Positions 13,723 through 24,219 of a DNA stretch of 38,300 nucleotides are shown here, piece after piece. The notes below the pieces were generated by a model that was not told the DNA's origin, searched no databases, and saw only the letters and a program-made list of their open reading frames with translations. The first letter of the stretch is position 1. Each line of letters begins with the position of its first letter. Position numbers and translations under genes: made by a program. Source of the stretch: an uncultured Geobacteraceae bacterium (lineage in GTDB: Bacteria > Desulfobacterota > Desulfuromonadia > Geobacterales > Pseudopelobacteraceae). The stretch spans positions 1 to 38,300 of the forward strand of contig CAIOXL010000187.1 of the NCBI GenBank assembly GCA_903862245.1, written 5' to 3'.

Positions 13723-14544
13723 TTACCCCTTCTTGACTTTAGGTATGAATATCTCATCCGGGTCGAGCACCTCATGAATAATACGCAGCTCTTCACGGGA
13801 AGGGGGGAGAGTTTCACCGTTGACACGGGATATGTCAAGATCGAACTGGCACATGTCCCGTATTTCTTCCGGCGTCTTGCCCGGATGACAGGTATCCAGA
13901 TAGATCCTGCCGGTGACGTCATCGAAACGAAATACACCGGCCGTGCTGATAACCGCTGAGGGGCCGCCGCGATAGGTGGCACCGTACAGCTCACGACGGT
14001 GTACAAACTCGCCGCCCGGCCAGTTTTTAACCCGCCAGCCGGGGCTGGTGATGTAGCTGACATTGGGGGTAAAACGCCGCTTTTCGTGCACCATGATAAA
14101 GACCGTGCGCTTGGCGAAAGAGTTGATGTCCGGGTTGCCGCCGCTGCCGGTCAGGCGCAGTTCCGGGTTGAGATAGTCACCGATGCAGGTTGTATTGACG
14201 TTGCCGTATTCATCCACCTCGGCGCCGCCCAGAAAGCCAAGGTCGACGTATCCGCGCTGGGCGATACAGAACGCATCATACAGCCCGGATGAGCGGGATG
14301 CGCCCATCTCACAGCGGGCATCACCGACTGAGGTCGGTAATTCGGGGGGACGGCCATCAAGGGTACCGGCCTCGAAGATCAGCTTGAGGTAGGGGGCATG
14401 GGTCTTCTGTGCCAGCAGGATCGCCACCATCGGCAGGCCGGTGCCGGCAAAAACCACTTCATTATCCTGTACTTCCCGTGCAGCGGCACAGCACATCAAA
14501 TCGGCAAGGTTGTATTCTTCAGGAGTCGCGTATTCAGTAGCCAT
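13723..14544 (-). CDS. gctB: Class I CoA-transferase, beta subunit (GctB-like)
   Basis: 273 residues. NEVVFAGTGLPMVAILLAQK is the family N-terminal block. LIFEAGTLDG carries Glu58, matching the catalytic Glu of glutaconate CoA-transferase beta chains that forms the glutamyl-CoA thioester. LGFLGGAEVDEYGNVNTTCI is the second hallmark. With the alpha subunit it moves CoA from a donor such as acetyl-CoA to a free acid. The substrate is not readable: glutaconate is only the name of the archetype. It lies 2 nt downstream of gctA, so the subunits are translated together. Confidence 0.9.
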   Translation of the reverse strand: MATEYATPEEYNLADLMCCAAAREVQDNEVVFAGTGLPMVAILLAQKTHAPYLKLIFEAGTLDGRPPELPTSVGDARCEMGASRSSGLYDAFCIAQRGYVDLGFLGGAEVDEYGNVNTTCIGDYLNPELRLTGSGGNPDINSFAKRTVFIMVHEKRRFTPNVSYITSPGWRVKNWPGGEFVHRRELYGATYRGGPSAVISTAGVFRFDDVTGRIYLDTCHPGKTPEEIRDMCQFDLDISRVNGETLPPSREELRIIHEVLDPDEIFIPKVKKG

Positions 14545-14546
14545 CG

Positions 14547-15515
14547 TTACTTACCCCCCTTCTTCTCACGAACACTGTAATTGAGCGCAGTATTGGCCCT
14601 AAGCTTCAGCATGCGCGGCCACCCGAGCTTTTCCAGGTAGCTCATATGATCCTGCCCATGTATCCATTCCTTGGCAAAGTCATCGAACCCCTCCTGGGTA
14701 CGGGTACGGCCATAGAAATCCTTCAGGAACGGCCCGTCAACATCATACCGCCCGAACATACCGGTTGGATGTGCTCCGAACGGGCATTCCAGGATGTGAT
14801 CCACTTCGAAACTGACGATATTGTTCTGGTCGGCGTTCCGGCGCAGATACTCTTCCGGAACGATTTCCTCAGCCATGACGATGGTGATGTCGGCAGCACG
14901 CGCCACTTCCGGATCGGAGTAATACTGGCCGTTAATCCGCACGGTACCCTCTTCACCAACCTGCTGAACGCACATGACCGCAATATCAACCTTGGCCGGC
15001 GGAATCAGGATTTGGGGTCCGGCGCCGAAGAACGGATCTTCGGTAAACTGGTATTTATGCTTCGGAATGCGTACGCCGTCCCGAAGGCCGGCGCGACCGA
15101 GCATATCGTATTCCGGGTTGCGGAGGTCGGTACCGAGCGACGTCTGGGTGACCCCGTAGGCAGCACCACTGGCTGCGGCCGCAAAGCGGAACATCATTTC
15201 GGCATGGGTGTAATCTTCGACGATAAGCTGCTTTTCGGCGACCTTGCGGGACAGGTTGGCGCCGTATTTGCCGTACAGTTCATGGCCGATCCAGCATGAT
15301 TCCCAGATATCGACACACCCCGCCCCGATCAGGAATTCAGAATGGGACCCCCCCTGAACCTCGATGAGATGCAGATTCTTTCGATGCTGCCGAATCAGCT
15401 CATAGACGATTGCCATCGGCCTTCGCCAGATGGTGAACCCGGAAAACGTGAGACGAGAGCCGTCCTTGATAATTTCGGCGGCTTGCTGCAGGGTAATTCG
15501 TTTGTTGATACTCAT
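14547..15515 (-). CDS. gctA: Class I CoA-transferase, alpha subunit (GctA-like)
   Basis: 322 residues with an AAGGAGG site before the ATG. LTFSGFTIWRRPMAIVYELI, LIEVQGGSHSEFLIGAGCVD and RADITIVMAEEIVPEEY-type blocks mark the alpha family (the actual stretch is AADITIVMAEEIVPEEYLRR). The alpha chain contributes the CoA-binding side of the active site, and the catalytic Glu is on the partner. Its position between an acyl-CoA dehydrogenase and gctB suggests activation of the same acid whose CoA ester the dehydrogenase oxidises. It is the sixth gene of the operon starting at the FeS protein. Confidence 0.9.
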   Translation of the reverse strand: MSINKRITLQQAAEIIKDGSRLTFSGFTIWRRPMAIVYELIRQHRKNLHLIEVQGGSHSEFLIGAGCVDIWESCWIGHELYGKYGANLSRKVAEKQLIVEDYTHAEMMFRFAAAASGAAYGVTQTSLGTDLRNPEYDMLGRAGLRDGVRIPKHKYQFTEDPFFGAGPQILIPPAKVDIAVMCVQQVGEEGTVRINGQYYSDPEVARAADITIVMAEEIVPEEYLRRNADQNNIVSFEVDHILECPFGAHPTGMFGRYDVDGPFLKDFYGRTRTQEGFDDFAKEWIHGQDHMSYLEKLGWPRMLKLRANTALNYSVREKKGGK

Positions 15516-15528
15516 GCCGGCCTCCTTG

Positions 15529-16686
15529 TCAGCTGAAATTTCTCAGAATTTCACGCGATATGATCAAACGCTGAACTTCACTGGTTCCTTCGTAAATAGC
15601 GGTAATCCTGGCGTCCCGGGTGAATCGCTCGATGGGATAATCCCGGGTATAGCCATACCCCCCCAGCATCTGCATCGCACTGTAGCAGGCACGGTTAGCC
15701 GACTCCGTGGCAAACAGCTTGGCCATGGAGGCCTCCTTGGCAAAGCTCCTGCCGTTTTCCTTGCGCCACGCGGCACTCATCAGCAGCAGCCGCGCCGCTT
15801 CAAGCTCGGTATAGCCGTCCGCAATCATCCATTGCAGCGCCTGGAAATTGCTTATTTTCTGGCCGAACTGGGTCCGCTCGGTTGAGTATTTGGTCGCATG
15901 GTCCATGGCAGCCAGTCCAAGCCCGAGTGCCAGTGAACCGATGCCGATACGTCCGCCGGTCAATTCCGCCACTGCGATGCGAAACCCGTCGTTTAGCTTA
16001 CCCATCATGGCGCTGGCCGGTATCCGGCAGTTGTCAAAGATCAGTTCATTTGTCGCTGAAGCGTGCTGCCCCATCTTCTTTTCTTCCTTGCCGATGATCA
16101 GACCGGGGGTGCCGCCTTCCACCAGAAAACAGCTGATCCCCTTCCCTTTCGGTGCATCCTTGTCGGTCACCGCCCAGACAACGAACACCCCGGCGTAGGG
16201 CGCACTGGTGATAAATATTTTGGAGCCGTTCAGGACGTAAAAATCGCCATCCCTGACCGCCTGCGTACTCATGCCGGAGGGGTCGGAGCCGGCACCCGGC
16301 TCGGTCAGGCCGAAGCCGCCGGCGGCATATTCGCCGGAACATATCTTCGGGATGTATGCCATCTTCTGCTCTTCGTTGCCTACCGCCTGGATCACTTCAC
16401 AGACCATGTTATTCACGGAAACAGTCACCGCTGTCGAGGCACAGGCGCGGGCAATCTCGGTGATGGCAAGACTGAAGGCGATAACCCCGGCTTCAGAGCC
16501 GCCGTATTCTCCCTTGACGTTCAATCCCATAAAACCGAGTTCCGCCAGTTTTTTGAGATTTGCCATGAGCGGTGCCCGGTCACTCCCCTGGTCCAGTTCC
16601 GCTGCCACCGGCTCCAGTTCCGCCTTGGCGAAATCCCGGGCGGTATCCTGGATCAACTTCTGCTCTTCGGTAAGATCAAGAAACAT
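15529..16686 (-). CDS. acd: Acyl-CoA dehydrogenase
   Basis: 385 residues, full length. FAD/substrate motifs are [20 protein letters not shown] (about residue 122 on) and [16 protein letters not shown]. The catalytic base is Glu366 in [10 protein letters not shown], the short-chain or medium-chain position. It makes the trans-2-enoyl-CoA and hands electrons to EtfAB, encoded two genes upstream. Its neighbour is a 2-methylacyl-CoA racemase-like gene, which suggests a 2-methyl-branched substrate (isobutyryl- or 2-methylbutyryl-CoA). That substrate is inference. It differs clearly from the Bcd-like paralogue at 21403. Confidence 0.92.
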   Translation of the reverse strand: MFLDLTEEQKLIQDTARDFAKAELEPVAAELDQGSDRAPLMANLKKLAELGFMGLNVKGEYGGSEAGVIAFSLAITEIARACASTAVTVSVNNMVCEVIQAVGNEEQKMAYIPKICSGEYAAGGFGLTEPGAGSDPSGMSTQAVRDGDFYVLNGSKIFITSAPYAGVFVVWAVTDKDAPKGKGISCFLVEGGTPGLIIGKEEKKMGQHASATNELIFDNCRIPASAMMGKLNDGFRIAVAELTGGRIGIGSLALGLGLAAMDHATKYSTERTQFGQKISNFQALQWMIADGYTELEAARLLLMSAAWRKENGRSFAKEASMAKLFATESANRACYSAMQMLGGYGYTRDYPIERFTRDARITAIYEGTSEVQRLIISREILRNFS

Positions 16687-16725
16687 TCGTACCTCCTGAT
16701 TGATAATACAGCTCTCTGTTATACC

Positions 16726-17553
16726 CTATCTGTCCTGCACCATTTCAATCGGCACATCATGCTGACAGCCCCACTCCTGCCAGTAGGCCGAGCTCTGGGC
16801 GGCAAACGCCGAACGATAGTCATCAGGAGTTGCAATGACGAGGGCATCCTCCAGCCGTTTTTTGAAATGCGGTTCAAGTGCCGCCACCGCAACCCAGCCG
16901 TCAGAGCTACGGTAGATGTTGTACTCAAGGATTCCGCCCCCCAGTATCGCTCCGGGAGCCGTACAGCCATAGCGGAGCGGCTCCGCCATAAAAGCGGCCG
17001 CCTCGGACAGGGCAATCTCTGCATAGCCGGCAGCTCCGCCGCGATCACGCTGAAGCAGCAGCGCCAGGGCGGAAGAAACCGTCATTTCCGCTCCCGCCAT
17101 ATCGGCCACCAGGGTGCGCGGCATGTGCGGCGGGGTAAGGAGACCAAGGGAGGCCTGATAGGTAAGGTCGTGACCCGCCTCATTCTCGCGGGGAGCGGGA
17201 TAGCCGACAATGGCAACCTGGCAGAGGCGGGGGAATTTCTCATGCAGCGAGGTCCAGTCAAGCCCGAGACGCTCCATGGCAGCAGGGCGGGTGGCACTGA
17301 TAAGCAGGTCGGCACTCCCGAGCAGGCGGTCAAGTTCATCCCGTCCCTGTGCGGATTTCAGGTCGAGCCTGACAAGAGTGTGTCCCTCTGCCATGTCCCG
17401 GTACCAGCCGGCGTGATACAGCTCCATCGGATCGCCGGACGGCGCTTCAACCTTGACAACCTCCGCACCCATCCGGCTCAGACGCTGGGCTGCCGCCGGG
17501 CCGGGGAGGTTGACCGCCAGATTGACTATTTTGACTCCGGCCAACGGCCTCAT
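16726..17553 (-). CDS. CaiB/BaiF family, alpha-methylacyl-CoA racemase-like
   Basis: 275 residues, shorter than most family III CoA-transferases (about 400). Residues matching the catalytic set of mycobacterial alpha-methylacyl-CoA racemase are all present: His128-Asp129 in AGHDLTY, Asp151 in VADMAGAEM and Glu227 in ALEPHF. That favours a racemase of 2-methylacyl-CoA over CoA transfer. The C-terminus stops soon after the EPHF block, so the large C-terminal domain is reduced. Its start overlaps the etfA stop by 4 nt (ATGA), so translation is coupled. It probably supplies the (S)-epimer to the adjacent dehydrogenase. Confidence 0.82.
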   Translation of the reverse strand: MRPLAGVKIVNLAVNLPGPAAAQRLSRMGAEVVKVEAPSGDPMELYHAGWYRDMAEGHTLVRLDLKSAQGRDELDRLLGSADLLISATRPAAMERLGLDWTSLHEKFPRLCQVAIVGYPAPRENEAGHDLTYQASLGLLTPPHMPRTLVADMAGAEMTVSSALALLLQRDRGGAAGYAEIALSEAAAFMAEPLRYGCTAPGAILGGGILEYNIYRSSDGWVAVAALEPHFKKRLEDALVIATPDDYRSAFAAQSSAYWQEWGCQHDVPIEMVQDR

Positions 17554-18461
17554 TTTGAAACTTTCGCCGTCAGGGCCGGCACAAACTGCATGACATCAGC
17601 CACGACCAGAACATCGGCAATCTCCCCGATCGGAGCATCCTTGTCCTTGTTGATGGCAATGATGAAGTCTGACTTCTTCATTCCGGCCAGATGCTGGATG
17701 GCTCCCGAAATCCCGCAGGCCACGTACAGCTTGGGCGAAACCGTCTGGCCGGTGGTGCCGACCTGATGACTATGCTCCACCCAGCCGGCATCAACCACCG
17801 GTCTGCTGGCGCCCAGTTCGCCGCCAAGGGCTTTGGCCAGAGCAAGAATGACCGGTACATTATCCTTTTTGCCGATACCCCGTCCGGCAGAAACGATAAT
17901 TTCCGCCTTGCCCAGATCAACATCCTTCTGCTCCGCCGCTTCATAGCCGACAAATTCCAGAGAACCGCCGCCTGCAGCCGCAATTTTCTGGACCATCGGC
18001 GTTCCGCCCGGCTGCAGGACCGGAAAAGCACCGGCCTGAATCGTTACGACTCCCCGACTTGTGGCAGGCTTGACGCTGCGGCGCATTTTGGCGTTGCAAC
18101 AGCCAACCTCGAACCCTCCGTCCACAAGGGCAACCACTTCAGATACCTGCGCGACCTTGAGAGATGCCGCAACCCGTGGCGCCAGATCCCAGCCGTAGGA
18201 CGAATGGACAAATACGATGTAGTCAGGGTTTTCCTTCTGCACCGCTTCGAGAATCAGCTGTTTGTGCAGGTCGGGGGAATATTCACCGCAGGCGGACGCA
18301 TCGGCCAGATAGAGTGTCCCGCCGTATGCGGGGAGCTGCGTATCACTCCCCACCAGCAGCATGGCGGTATCAGCGCCCATCTGCGCTGCAAAACCGAACA
18401 GTTCATAGGTGGAGTCAAGCAGTTTTCCTTCGCGGTATTCGCCGATTAACAGTGTTTTCAT
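17550..18461 (-). CDS. etfA: Electron transfer flavoprotein, alpha subunit
   Basis: 303 residues. The C-terminal FAD domain is typical: [20 protein letters not shown], then [20 protein letters not shown] and [20 protein letters not shown], with [20 protein letters not shown]. The N-terminal domain starts [14 protein letters not shown]. EtfAB carries electrons from acyl-CoA dehydrogenases. The partner oxidoreductase is the FeS membrane protein two genes upstream, not an Etf-QO flavoprotein. An AGGAG site precedes the ATG and the gene begins 9 nt after etfB. Confidence 0.95.
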   Translation of the reverse strand: MKTLLIGEYREGKLLDSTYELFGFAAQMGADTAMLLVGSDTQLPAYGGTLYLADASACGEYSPDLHKQLILEAVQKENPDYIVFVHSSYGWDLAPRVAASLKVAQVSEVVALVDGGFEVGCCNAKMRRSVKPATSRGVVTIQAGAFPVLQPGGTPMVQKIAAAGGGSLEFVGYEAAEQKDVDLGKAEIIVSAGRGIGKKDNVPVILALAKALGGELGASRPVVDAGWVEHSHQVGTTGQTVSPKLYVACGISGAIQHLAGMKKSDFIIAINKDKDAPIGEIADVLVVADVMQFVPALTAKVSK

Positions 18462-18470
18462 GGACGTCTC

Positions 18471-19247
18471 CTATCTCAGTACCGCAGTTTTGTCTTTGAG
18501 GATTGCAATGACCTTGTCCACCAATTCTCCCACATCACCTTCCAGCACGATTCCGCCCCCTTTTTTTGCCGGAGGATGGAAGCTGGTTGTGGTCGCCAGT
18601 AATTCAGCGGTCGGCAGCTCCGCCACCGGAATCAGGGTAATCTCTTTTCTCTTGGCCTTCATGATGTTCGGGAGGGTCGGATAACGCGGGACATTGAGCC
18701 CCAGCTGACAGGTGACCAGAGCCGGAGTTTTCAGTTTGACAACGCCCTTGATGCCCCCTTCCAGCTCACGCTTGGCGGTAACCGTGCCGTCGGCGTAGTC
18801 GAAGCCGACGATGGTGGTGGTGCAGGCCAGCCCGAGCTGTTCGGCCACCGTGACGCCCACCTGCGCAGAGCCGCGATCCTGAGACTGCATACCGGTGAAG
18901 ATGAGGTCGAACCCTTTGTCCCGTGCATAGGCGGCGATGATCGAAGCGATCTGCCAGGGATCTTTGGCGGAAACGGCCGTGTCCTGAACATGGACGGCGT
19001 TGTCGCAGCCCATGGCAAGGGCTTTTTTGATCGCTTCAACAACGCGGTCAGGGCCGATTGACAGGACGGTAAGCTCAGTCCCCTCACCCAGCTTTTCCCG
19101 CAGCTGAACAGCCTGCTCAACCGCATACTCATCATATTCATTCATACGGAAGGCCAGGTCGGTTTCGTTGTACCAGACTCCTGCGGCGTCAGGCTTGAAA
19201 CGGGATTCCAGGTCAGGGACCTGTTTGATGCAGACAAGCAGTTTCAT
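18471..19247 (-). CDS. etfB: Electron transfer flavoprotein, beta subunit
   Basis: 258 residues from ATG 19247 (MKLLVCIKQVPD), 5 nt after GGAGG; four extra in-frame codons upstream are ignored. Landmarks are RMNEYDEYAVEQAVQLREKL, the nucleotide-loop region DLIFTGMQSQDRGSAQVGV, and LEGGIKGVVKLKTPALVTCQ. The sequence GCDNAVHV and the loop at about residues 120-135 are those of conventional rather than clearly bifurcating Etf; with no extra FAD diagnostic readable by eye this is not certain. It pairs with etfA next in the operon. Confidence 0.95.
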   Translation of the reverse strand: MKLLVCIKQVPDLESRFKPDAAGVWYNETDLAFRMNEYDEYAVEQAVQLREKLGEGTELTVLSIGPDRVVEAIKKALAMGCDNAVHVQDTAVSAKDPWQIASIIAAYARDKGFDLIFTGMQSQDRGSAQVGVTVAEQLGLACTTTIVGFDYADGTVTAKRELEGGIKGVVKLKTPALVTCQLGLNVPRYPTLPNIMKAKRKEITLIPVAELPTAELLATTTSFHPPAKKGGGIVLEGDVGELVDKVIAILKDKTAVLR

Positions 19248-19329
19248 GGATACCTCCAAAAGTTAATTCTGAAAACGTGTGTCACAAAAGCGCGGCACAG
19301 ACAAAACAGGGGTACTTCAGCCAAAGTCG

Positions 19330-21318
19330 TTACTGTACAGCAATCCGTTCGGCCACGATCTCGGCCAGGTCTCTCACCTGCAGCACCTCTTCCGCGCCGC
19401 CGGTTTTGATGCCGTCCTCGAACATGGTGAGGCAGAAGGGGCAGTTGGAGACCAGCAGCGGCGCACCGGTGTCGGTGGCCATCTTGATTCTGGCTTCGCT
19501 GATTTTGCTCCCCAGCTTCTCTTCCGCCATGATACGGCCGCCGCCGGCACTGCAGCAGAAACTGTCGTAGCCGCTTTTGTCCATTTCAGTAATCGACCCG
19601 CCGGCGTGATTCAGTATCGCCCGCGGCTGTTCGATAATATCCATGTACCGGCCGAGGTAGCAGGAATCGTGATAGGTGAATGTGAACGGCTCCGGAGTAA
19701 GTTTCAGCTTCTCCGAGTTCAGCAGGGTGTTGATGTAGGTACTGTAGTGCTCCACCGGCACATCCAGGCCAAGGTCCTTGTAGTCGCGGGCCAGGGTATT
19801 GAAGCAGTGCGGGCAGGTGGTGACGATCTTTTTGACGTTGTAGGCCGTGATCACTTCAATATTCTCGGCAGCCGTCATCTGGTACAGGTATTCGTTGCCC
19901 AGTTTTCTGACCGGTTCGCCGCAGCATTTTTCCTCTTTTCCGAGGATGCCGACTTTTACGCCGGCGGCTGCGCAGACTTTTATGAAGTTTCTCGCCACCG
20001 CCTGGTTGCGTTTGTCGAATGAGGCATAGCAGCCGACAAAGTAGAGGATGTCCACGTCGGAGTCATGCTCCATCAGAGTGAGAGGCAGGCCTTCAGACCA
20101 GTCACCCCGCGCAGCATAGGCGAGACCGAAGGGGTTGCCGTTGACTTCGATGTTGCTGACAGCGGTGCGGACCTCATCACCAGGGAAGGCGCCCTCCATG
20201 AGGGTGAGGTTGCGTCTCATTTCGAGGATTTTGTTGACATGCTCGATGTTGGCCGGACAGATATCCTGACAGGCGCGACAGGTGGTACAGGACCAGAGGG
20301 CCTCCTGGCTGACGGTATCAACCAAGCTCCCTGCGGGATTACACTCCGCCAGTTCGCCGATCTGCTTGACGATTTTCATGGGGGAGAGCGGCTTGTCGGT
20401 TGTGTGGGCCGGGCAGCGGTCCTGACAGCGCTTGCATGAGGTGCAGGCGTCAGCGTCAAAGAGATCTTTCCAGCTCAGGTCGCTGACCGTTGCCGCGCCG
20501 AACTGTACTGCCGACTCATCTTCAAGGTTGATCGTGGCAATGCTTCCCTTTGCCTCAAACGGGGCCAGAAATGCGTTGGCACTGGTGGTGAAAATATGAC
20601 GCAGCTTGGTGTAGGGGATCGCACAGAAAAAGCCGAGCACCAGGACAAAGTGGAGCCACCAGAGGATTTTATGGACCACCAGCAGCGCGCCCGGCGTGAG
20701 TGCGGTGAACAGCTGCCCCGCCAGCAGTCCGCCGGGCGAGAAGAGTGCCAGCCCCGGGTTCTGCTGCAGTTCGGTGGCGGCCATGCGGGCCCCTTCGATG
20801 AGGAACCCGGTGATCAGGATGGCAAACAGCAGCTGCAGGACGATGTAGTCATCCGTGACGATCTCCAATCCCTTCGGCTTGATGACAAATCTGCGGATGA
20901 AAAAGCCGGCCAGCATAAGGAGGGCAAGAATGCCGGCCAGATCCAGAACCAGGGAGAATGCTTTGTAAAACTCACCGGAGAGGAGGTTGACCTGCAGCAG
21001 CGGGGTGAAAAAATCCGCCTGGATCATGACCAGCATGGTGCCGGCAAAGAGGCACAGGAAACTCCAGAAAAACAGGGAGTGGAACAGGCCGCCGTCAGTA
21101 ACACGGTAGATTTTTACCTGGCTGAACACTTCGGCAAGCATGCGCTTGACCCGCTCGTCATAGCGGTCGAAACGATCAAGTGCCTTGCCCTGGCGCCAGA
21201 TCGGCAGACGCTGCCAAAAGCCCCACACCATGACGCCCATGGCGGCAAAGGCCAGAATGTACATCGGGATAACAACCCCGTGGCCGATGTTCCAGTATAT
21301 TAGACGGGTTGCTTCCAC
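19330..21318 (-). CDS. Membrane FeS/heme Etf:quinone oxidoreductase (DUF224/EMO type)
   Basis: 662 residues. The N-terminal third (about 1-250) has about six membrane helices, with His residues in LLVVHKILWWLHFVLVLGFF that suit heme b. Two 4Fe-4S motifs follow, CTSCKRCQDRCP and CTTCRACQDICP. Then come two CCG domains with CCGEPVRKLGNEYLYQ, CPHCFNTL and CCSAGGGRIM (heterodisulfide-reductase HdrB-like, possibly non-cubane clusters). Proteins of this design next to etfAB have been shown in syntrophic fatty-acid oxidisers to pass electrons from reduced Etf to menaquinone. It is the first gene of its operon, under an operator-bearing promoter at 21355-21384. Confidence 0.88.
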   Translation of the reverse strand: MEATRLIYWNIGHGVVIPMYILAFAAMGVMVWGFWQRLPIWRQGKALDRFDRYDERVKRMLAEVFSQVKIYRVTDGGLFHSLFFWSFLCLFAGTMLVMIQADFFTPLLQVNLLSGEFYKAFSLVLDLAGILALLMLAGFFIRRFVIKPKGLEIVTDDYIVLQLLFAILITGFLIEGARMAATELQQNPGLALFSPGGLLAGQLFTALTPGALLVVHKILWWLHFVLVLGFFCAIPYTKLRHIFTTSANAFLAPFEAKGSIATINLEDESAVQFGAATVSDLSWKDLFDADACTSCKRCQDRCPAHTTDKPLSPMKIVKQIGELAECNPAGSLVDTVSQEALWSCTTCRACQDICPANIEHVNKILEMRRNLTLMEGAFPGDEVRTAVSNIEVNGNPFGLAYAARGDWSEGLPLTLMEHDSDVDILYFVGCYASFDKRNQAVARNFIKVCAAAGVKVGILGKEEKCCGEPVRKLGNEYLYQMTAAENIEVITAYNVKKIVTTCPHCFNTLARDYKDLGLDVPVEHYSTYINTLLNSEKLKLTPEPFTFTYHDSCYLGRYMDIIEQPRAILNHAGGSITEMDKSGYDSFCCSAGGGRIMAEEKLGSKISEARIKMATDTGAPLLVSNCPFCLTMFEDGIKTGGAEEVLQVRDLAEIVAERIAVQ

Positions 21319-21354
21319 AGTGACACCTCTCGTGATGAGCTATTCGCTGAATCG

Positions 21355-21384
21355 CATATAGCTTTACTTGACACTCATGTCAAG
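21355..21384 (-). promoter_or_regulatory. Promoter and operator D (FeS-etf operon)
   Basis: TTGACA (21383-21378) and TATATG (21360-21355) are 17 bp apart on the minus strand. The operator CTTGACACTCATGTCAAG (21367-21384) is a palindrome with perfect 7-bp arms (8 bp if flanking A/T are counted). It occupies the same -35/spacer position as the other three strong sites. Confidence 0.75.
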
Positions 21385-21402
21385 TATTAACATTTTCCGC
21401 CA

Positions 21403-22542
21403 TTATGACAGGAGTAATTTTGAGATGACCACTCGCTGTACTTCATTGGTCCCTTCGTAGATCTCGGTGATCTTGGCGTCACGGTACATCCGCTCCACTT
21501 CGTAATCGACGATGAAGCCGTAACCGCCATGGATCTGGATCGCCTCTTTGGTCACATAGGTTGCGGTTTCCGACGCGTGCATCTTGCACATGGCGGATTC
21601 CATGGTGTAGTTCTTCTTGGCATCCTTCAGACAGGCGGCCCGGTAGGTGAGCAGCTTGCTGGTTTCAATGCTGGTATACATATCGGCCAGCTTGAACTGG
21701 ATCGCCTGAAATTCGCTGATCGCCTGACCGAACTGCTTCCGCTCTTTTGAATAGGCCAGTGCCCGTTCAAACGCGCCTTCAGCGATGCCGAGCGCCTGGG
21801 AGGCGATGCCGATCCGGCCGCCATTCAGGGTATCCATGGCAACGTTGAATCCTTTACCTTCCTGACCGAGCAGGTTTTCCACCGGAACGCGCAGATTGTC
21901 AAAGGCAAAGGCGGTTGTGTAACTGCCGCGTATGCCCATCTTGTTCTCGTTCTTGAGGATGGTCACGCCGGGGGACTTCAGATCCACAATGAACGCGCTG
22001 ATCCCTTTGTGCTTCAGGCTGCGGTCATAGGAGGCCAGGAGCACGCCGGTGCCAAGATAGCCACCGTTGGTGATGAAGGTTTTGCTGCCGTTGATGACGA
22101 ATTCGTCCCCTTCTCTCGTATAGGTCGTGGCGGTACCGCCCGCATCACTTCCGGCGTCAGGTTCCGTCAGGAGGAAGCAGCCGATGGTCTCTCCGGTGTT
22201 CAGTGCCGGCAGCCATTTTTTCTTCTGCGCTTCGGTCCCGAAGGTATAGATGGGACCGCTGCAGAGCGACGTATGTGCCGAAATCAGCACCCCACTGGAG
22301 CCGCAGGCTTTTGACACCTCTTCAACCACGATGGCGTAGGAAAGCATGTCCAGCCCCGCCCCGCCGTACTCTTCCGGGAGGTAACTGCCGAGAAAACCCA
22401 TTTCACCCATCTTGGTTACCAGCGCATCCGGAATCATATGCTCTTCGTCAATTTTCATGGCGATCGGCTTGATTTCCTTTTCTACGAAGTCACGTACCGC
22501 CGACTGCAAAACTTTGTGATCCTGGCTCAGTTCGAAATTCAT
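21403..22542 (-). CDS. bcd: Butyryl-CoA dehydrogenase-like acyl-CoA dehydrogenase
   Basis: 379 residues, the usual length for short-chain enzymes. CFLLTEPDAGSDAGGTATTY and FITNGGYLGTGVLLAS bind FAD and substrate. Glu363 in IYEGTNEVQRVV is the catalytic base. IQIHGGYGFIVDYEVERMYR is the Bcd-type C-terminal block. It converts butyryl-CoA to crotonyl-CoA, donating electrons to Etf. It is the last gene of thl-hbd-crt-bcd, starting 23 nt after crt. The substrate is assigned from its neighbours and overall resemblance; related short straight chains are possible. Confidence 0.92.
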   Translation of the reverse strand: MNFELSQDHKVLQSAVRDFVEKEIKPIAMKIDEEHMIPDALVTKMGEMGFLGSYLPEEYGGAGLDMLSYAIVVEEVSKACGSSGVLISAHTSLCSGPIYTFGTEAQKKKWLPALNTGETIGCFLLTEPDAGSDAGGTATTYTREGDEFVINGSKTFITNGGYLGTGVLLASYDRSLKHKGISAFIVDLKSPGVTILKNENKMGIRGSYTTAFAFDNLRVPVENLLGQEGKGFNVAMDTLNGGRIGIASQALGIAEGAFERALAYSKERKQFGQAISEFQAIQFKLADMYTSIETSKLLTYRAACLKDAKKNYTMESAMCKMHASETATYVTKEAIQIHGGYGFIVDYEVERMYRDAKITEIYEGTNEVQRVVISKLLLS

Positions 22543-22565
22543 TGTTTTCCCCTCCGGAGTGTAAT

Positions 22566-23348
<783 letters not shown>

Positions 23349-23363
23349 TTCGCTCCCCTCCTG

Positions 23364-24209
23364 CTAATAGGTATAAAAACCGCGACCGGACTTGCGCCCC
23401 ATGTATCCCGCGTTAACCATCTTGACCAACAGTGGGCAGGGACGGTATTTGGGGTCCTTGAAGCCGTCATACAGGACGTTGGCGATAGCCAGAACCGTAT
23501 CAAGACCGATGAAATCAGCCAGTGTCAGCGGCCCCATCGGCTGGTTGGTGCCGAGCTTCATCCCCTTGTCGATATCCTCAGCTGTGGCAATCCCTTCGTA
23601 CAGGGCAAAAACAGCTTCATTGATCATCGGAATCAGGACACGATTGACGATAAAACCGGGGTAGTCCTGGGATACCGCCATCTCTTTTTCCAGCTGTGCC
23701 ACCAGGGCTCCGGTCAGGGCAAACGTGTCATCGCTGGTAGCATGGCCGCGAATAACTTCTACCAGCTTCATGATCGGCACCGGATTCATGAAGTGCATGC
23801 CGATGACCTTGTCCGGTCGGCCCGTGACGGAAGCGATCTTGGTGATCGGAATGGACGAGGTGTTTGATGCCAGAATCGCCCCCTCTTTCACGATACTGTC
23901 CAGCTTGCGGAATATTTCAAGCTTGAGCGGCTCATGCTCAGTGACCGCTTCTACAGCAAAATCCACATCGGCCAGATCATTCATATCCTGGGTAATGCGA
24001 ATCCTGCCAAGCGTTTCCCCGACCAGCGCCTCCGGAATAGCCCCTTTTTTCGCCTGGCGCTCCAGATTCTGGCCGATGGCTTTCAGCGCTTTTTCCAACT
24101 GCGCCTGGGCAATATCGAACAGAACAACCTGATACCCGTACTGAGCAAATACGTGGGCAATGCCGTTGCCCATCTGACCTGCGCCAAGAACACCAACTGT
24201 TGTAATCAT
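23364..24209 (-). CDS. hbd: 3-hydroxybutyryl-CoA dehydrogenase
   Basis: 281 residues from ATG 24209, 5 nt after GGGAGG. The NAD-binding fold is clear: TVGVLGAGQMGNGIAHVFAQ, with Asp at the end of VVLFD favouring NAD(H). The catalytic His lies in IGMHFMNPVPIMKLVEVI, and DYPGFIVNRVLIPMINEAVF plus GTNQPMGPLTLADFIGLD are typical C-terminal blocks. It oxidises 3-hydroxybutyryl-CoA to acetoacetyl-CoA. The gene starts 10 nt after thlA. Confidence 0.95.
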   Translation of the reverse strand: MITTVGVLGAGQMGNGIAHVFAQYGYQVVLFDIAQAQLEKALKAIGQNLERQAKKGAIPEALVGETLGRIRITQDMNDLADVDFAVEAVTEHEPLKLEIFRKLDSIVKEGAILASNTSSIPITKIASVTGRPDKVIGMHFMNPVPIMKLVEVIRGHATSDDTFALTGALVAQLEKEMAVSQDYPGFIVNRVLIPMINEAVFALYEGIATAEDIDKGMKLGTNQPMGPLTLADFIGLDTVLAIANVLYDGFKDPKYRPCPLLVKMVNAGYMGRKSGRGFYTY

Positions 24210-24219
24210 TCCCGCCTCC

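Noticed and set aside
16063-17766. 567-residue plus-strand open frame across acd and caiB
   Set aside because: It is antisense to two clear, motif-complete genes, has no ribosome-binding site or domain, and exists because of the high GC content of the opposite strand.
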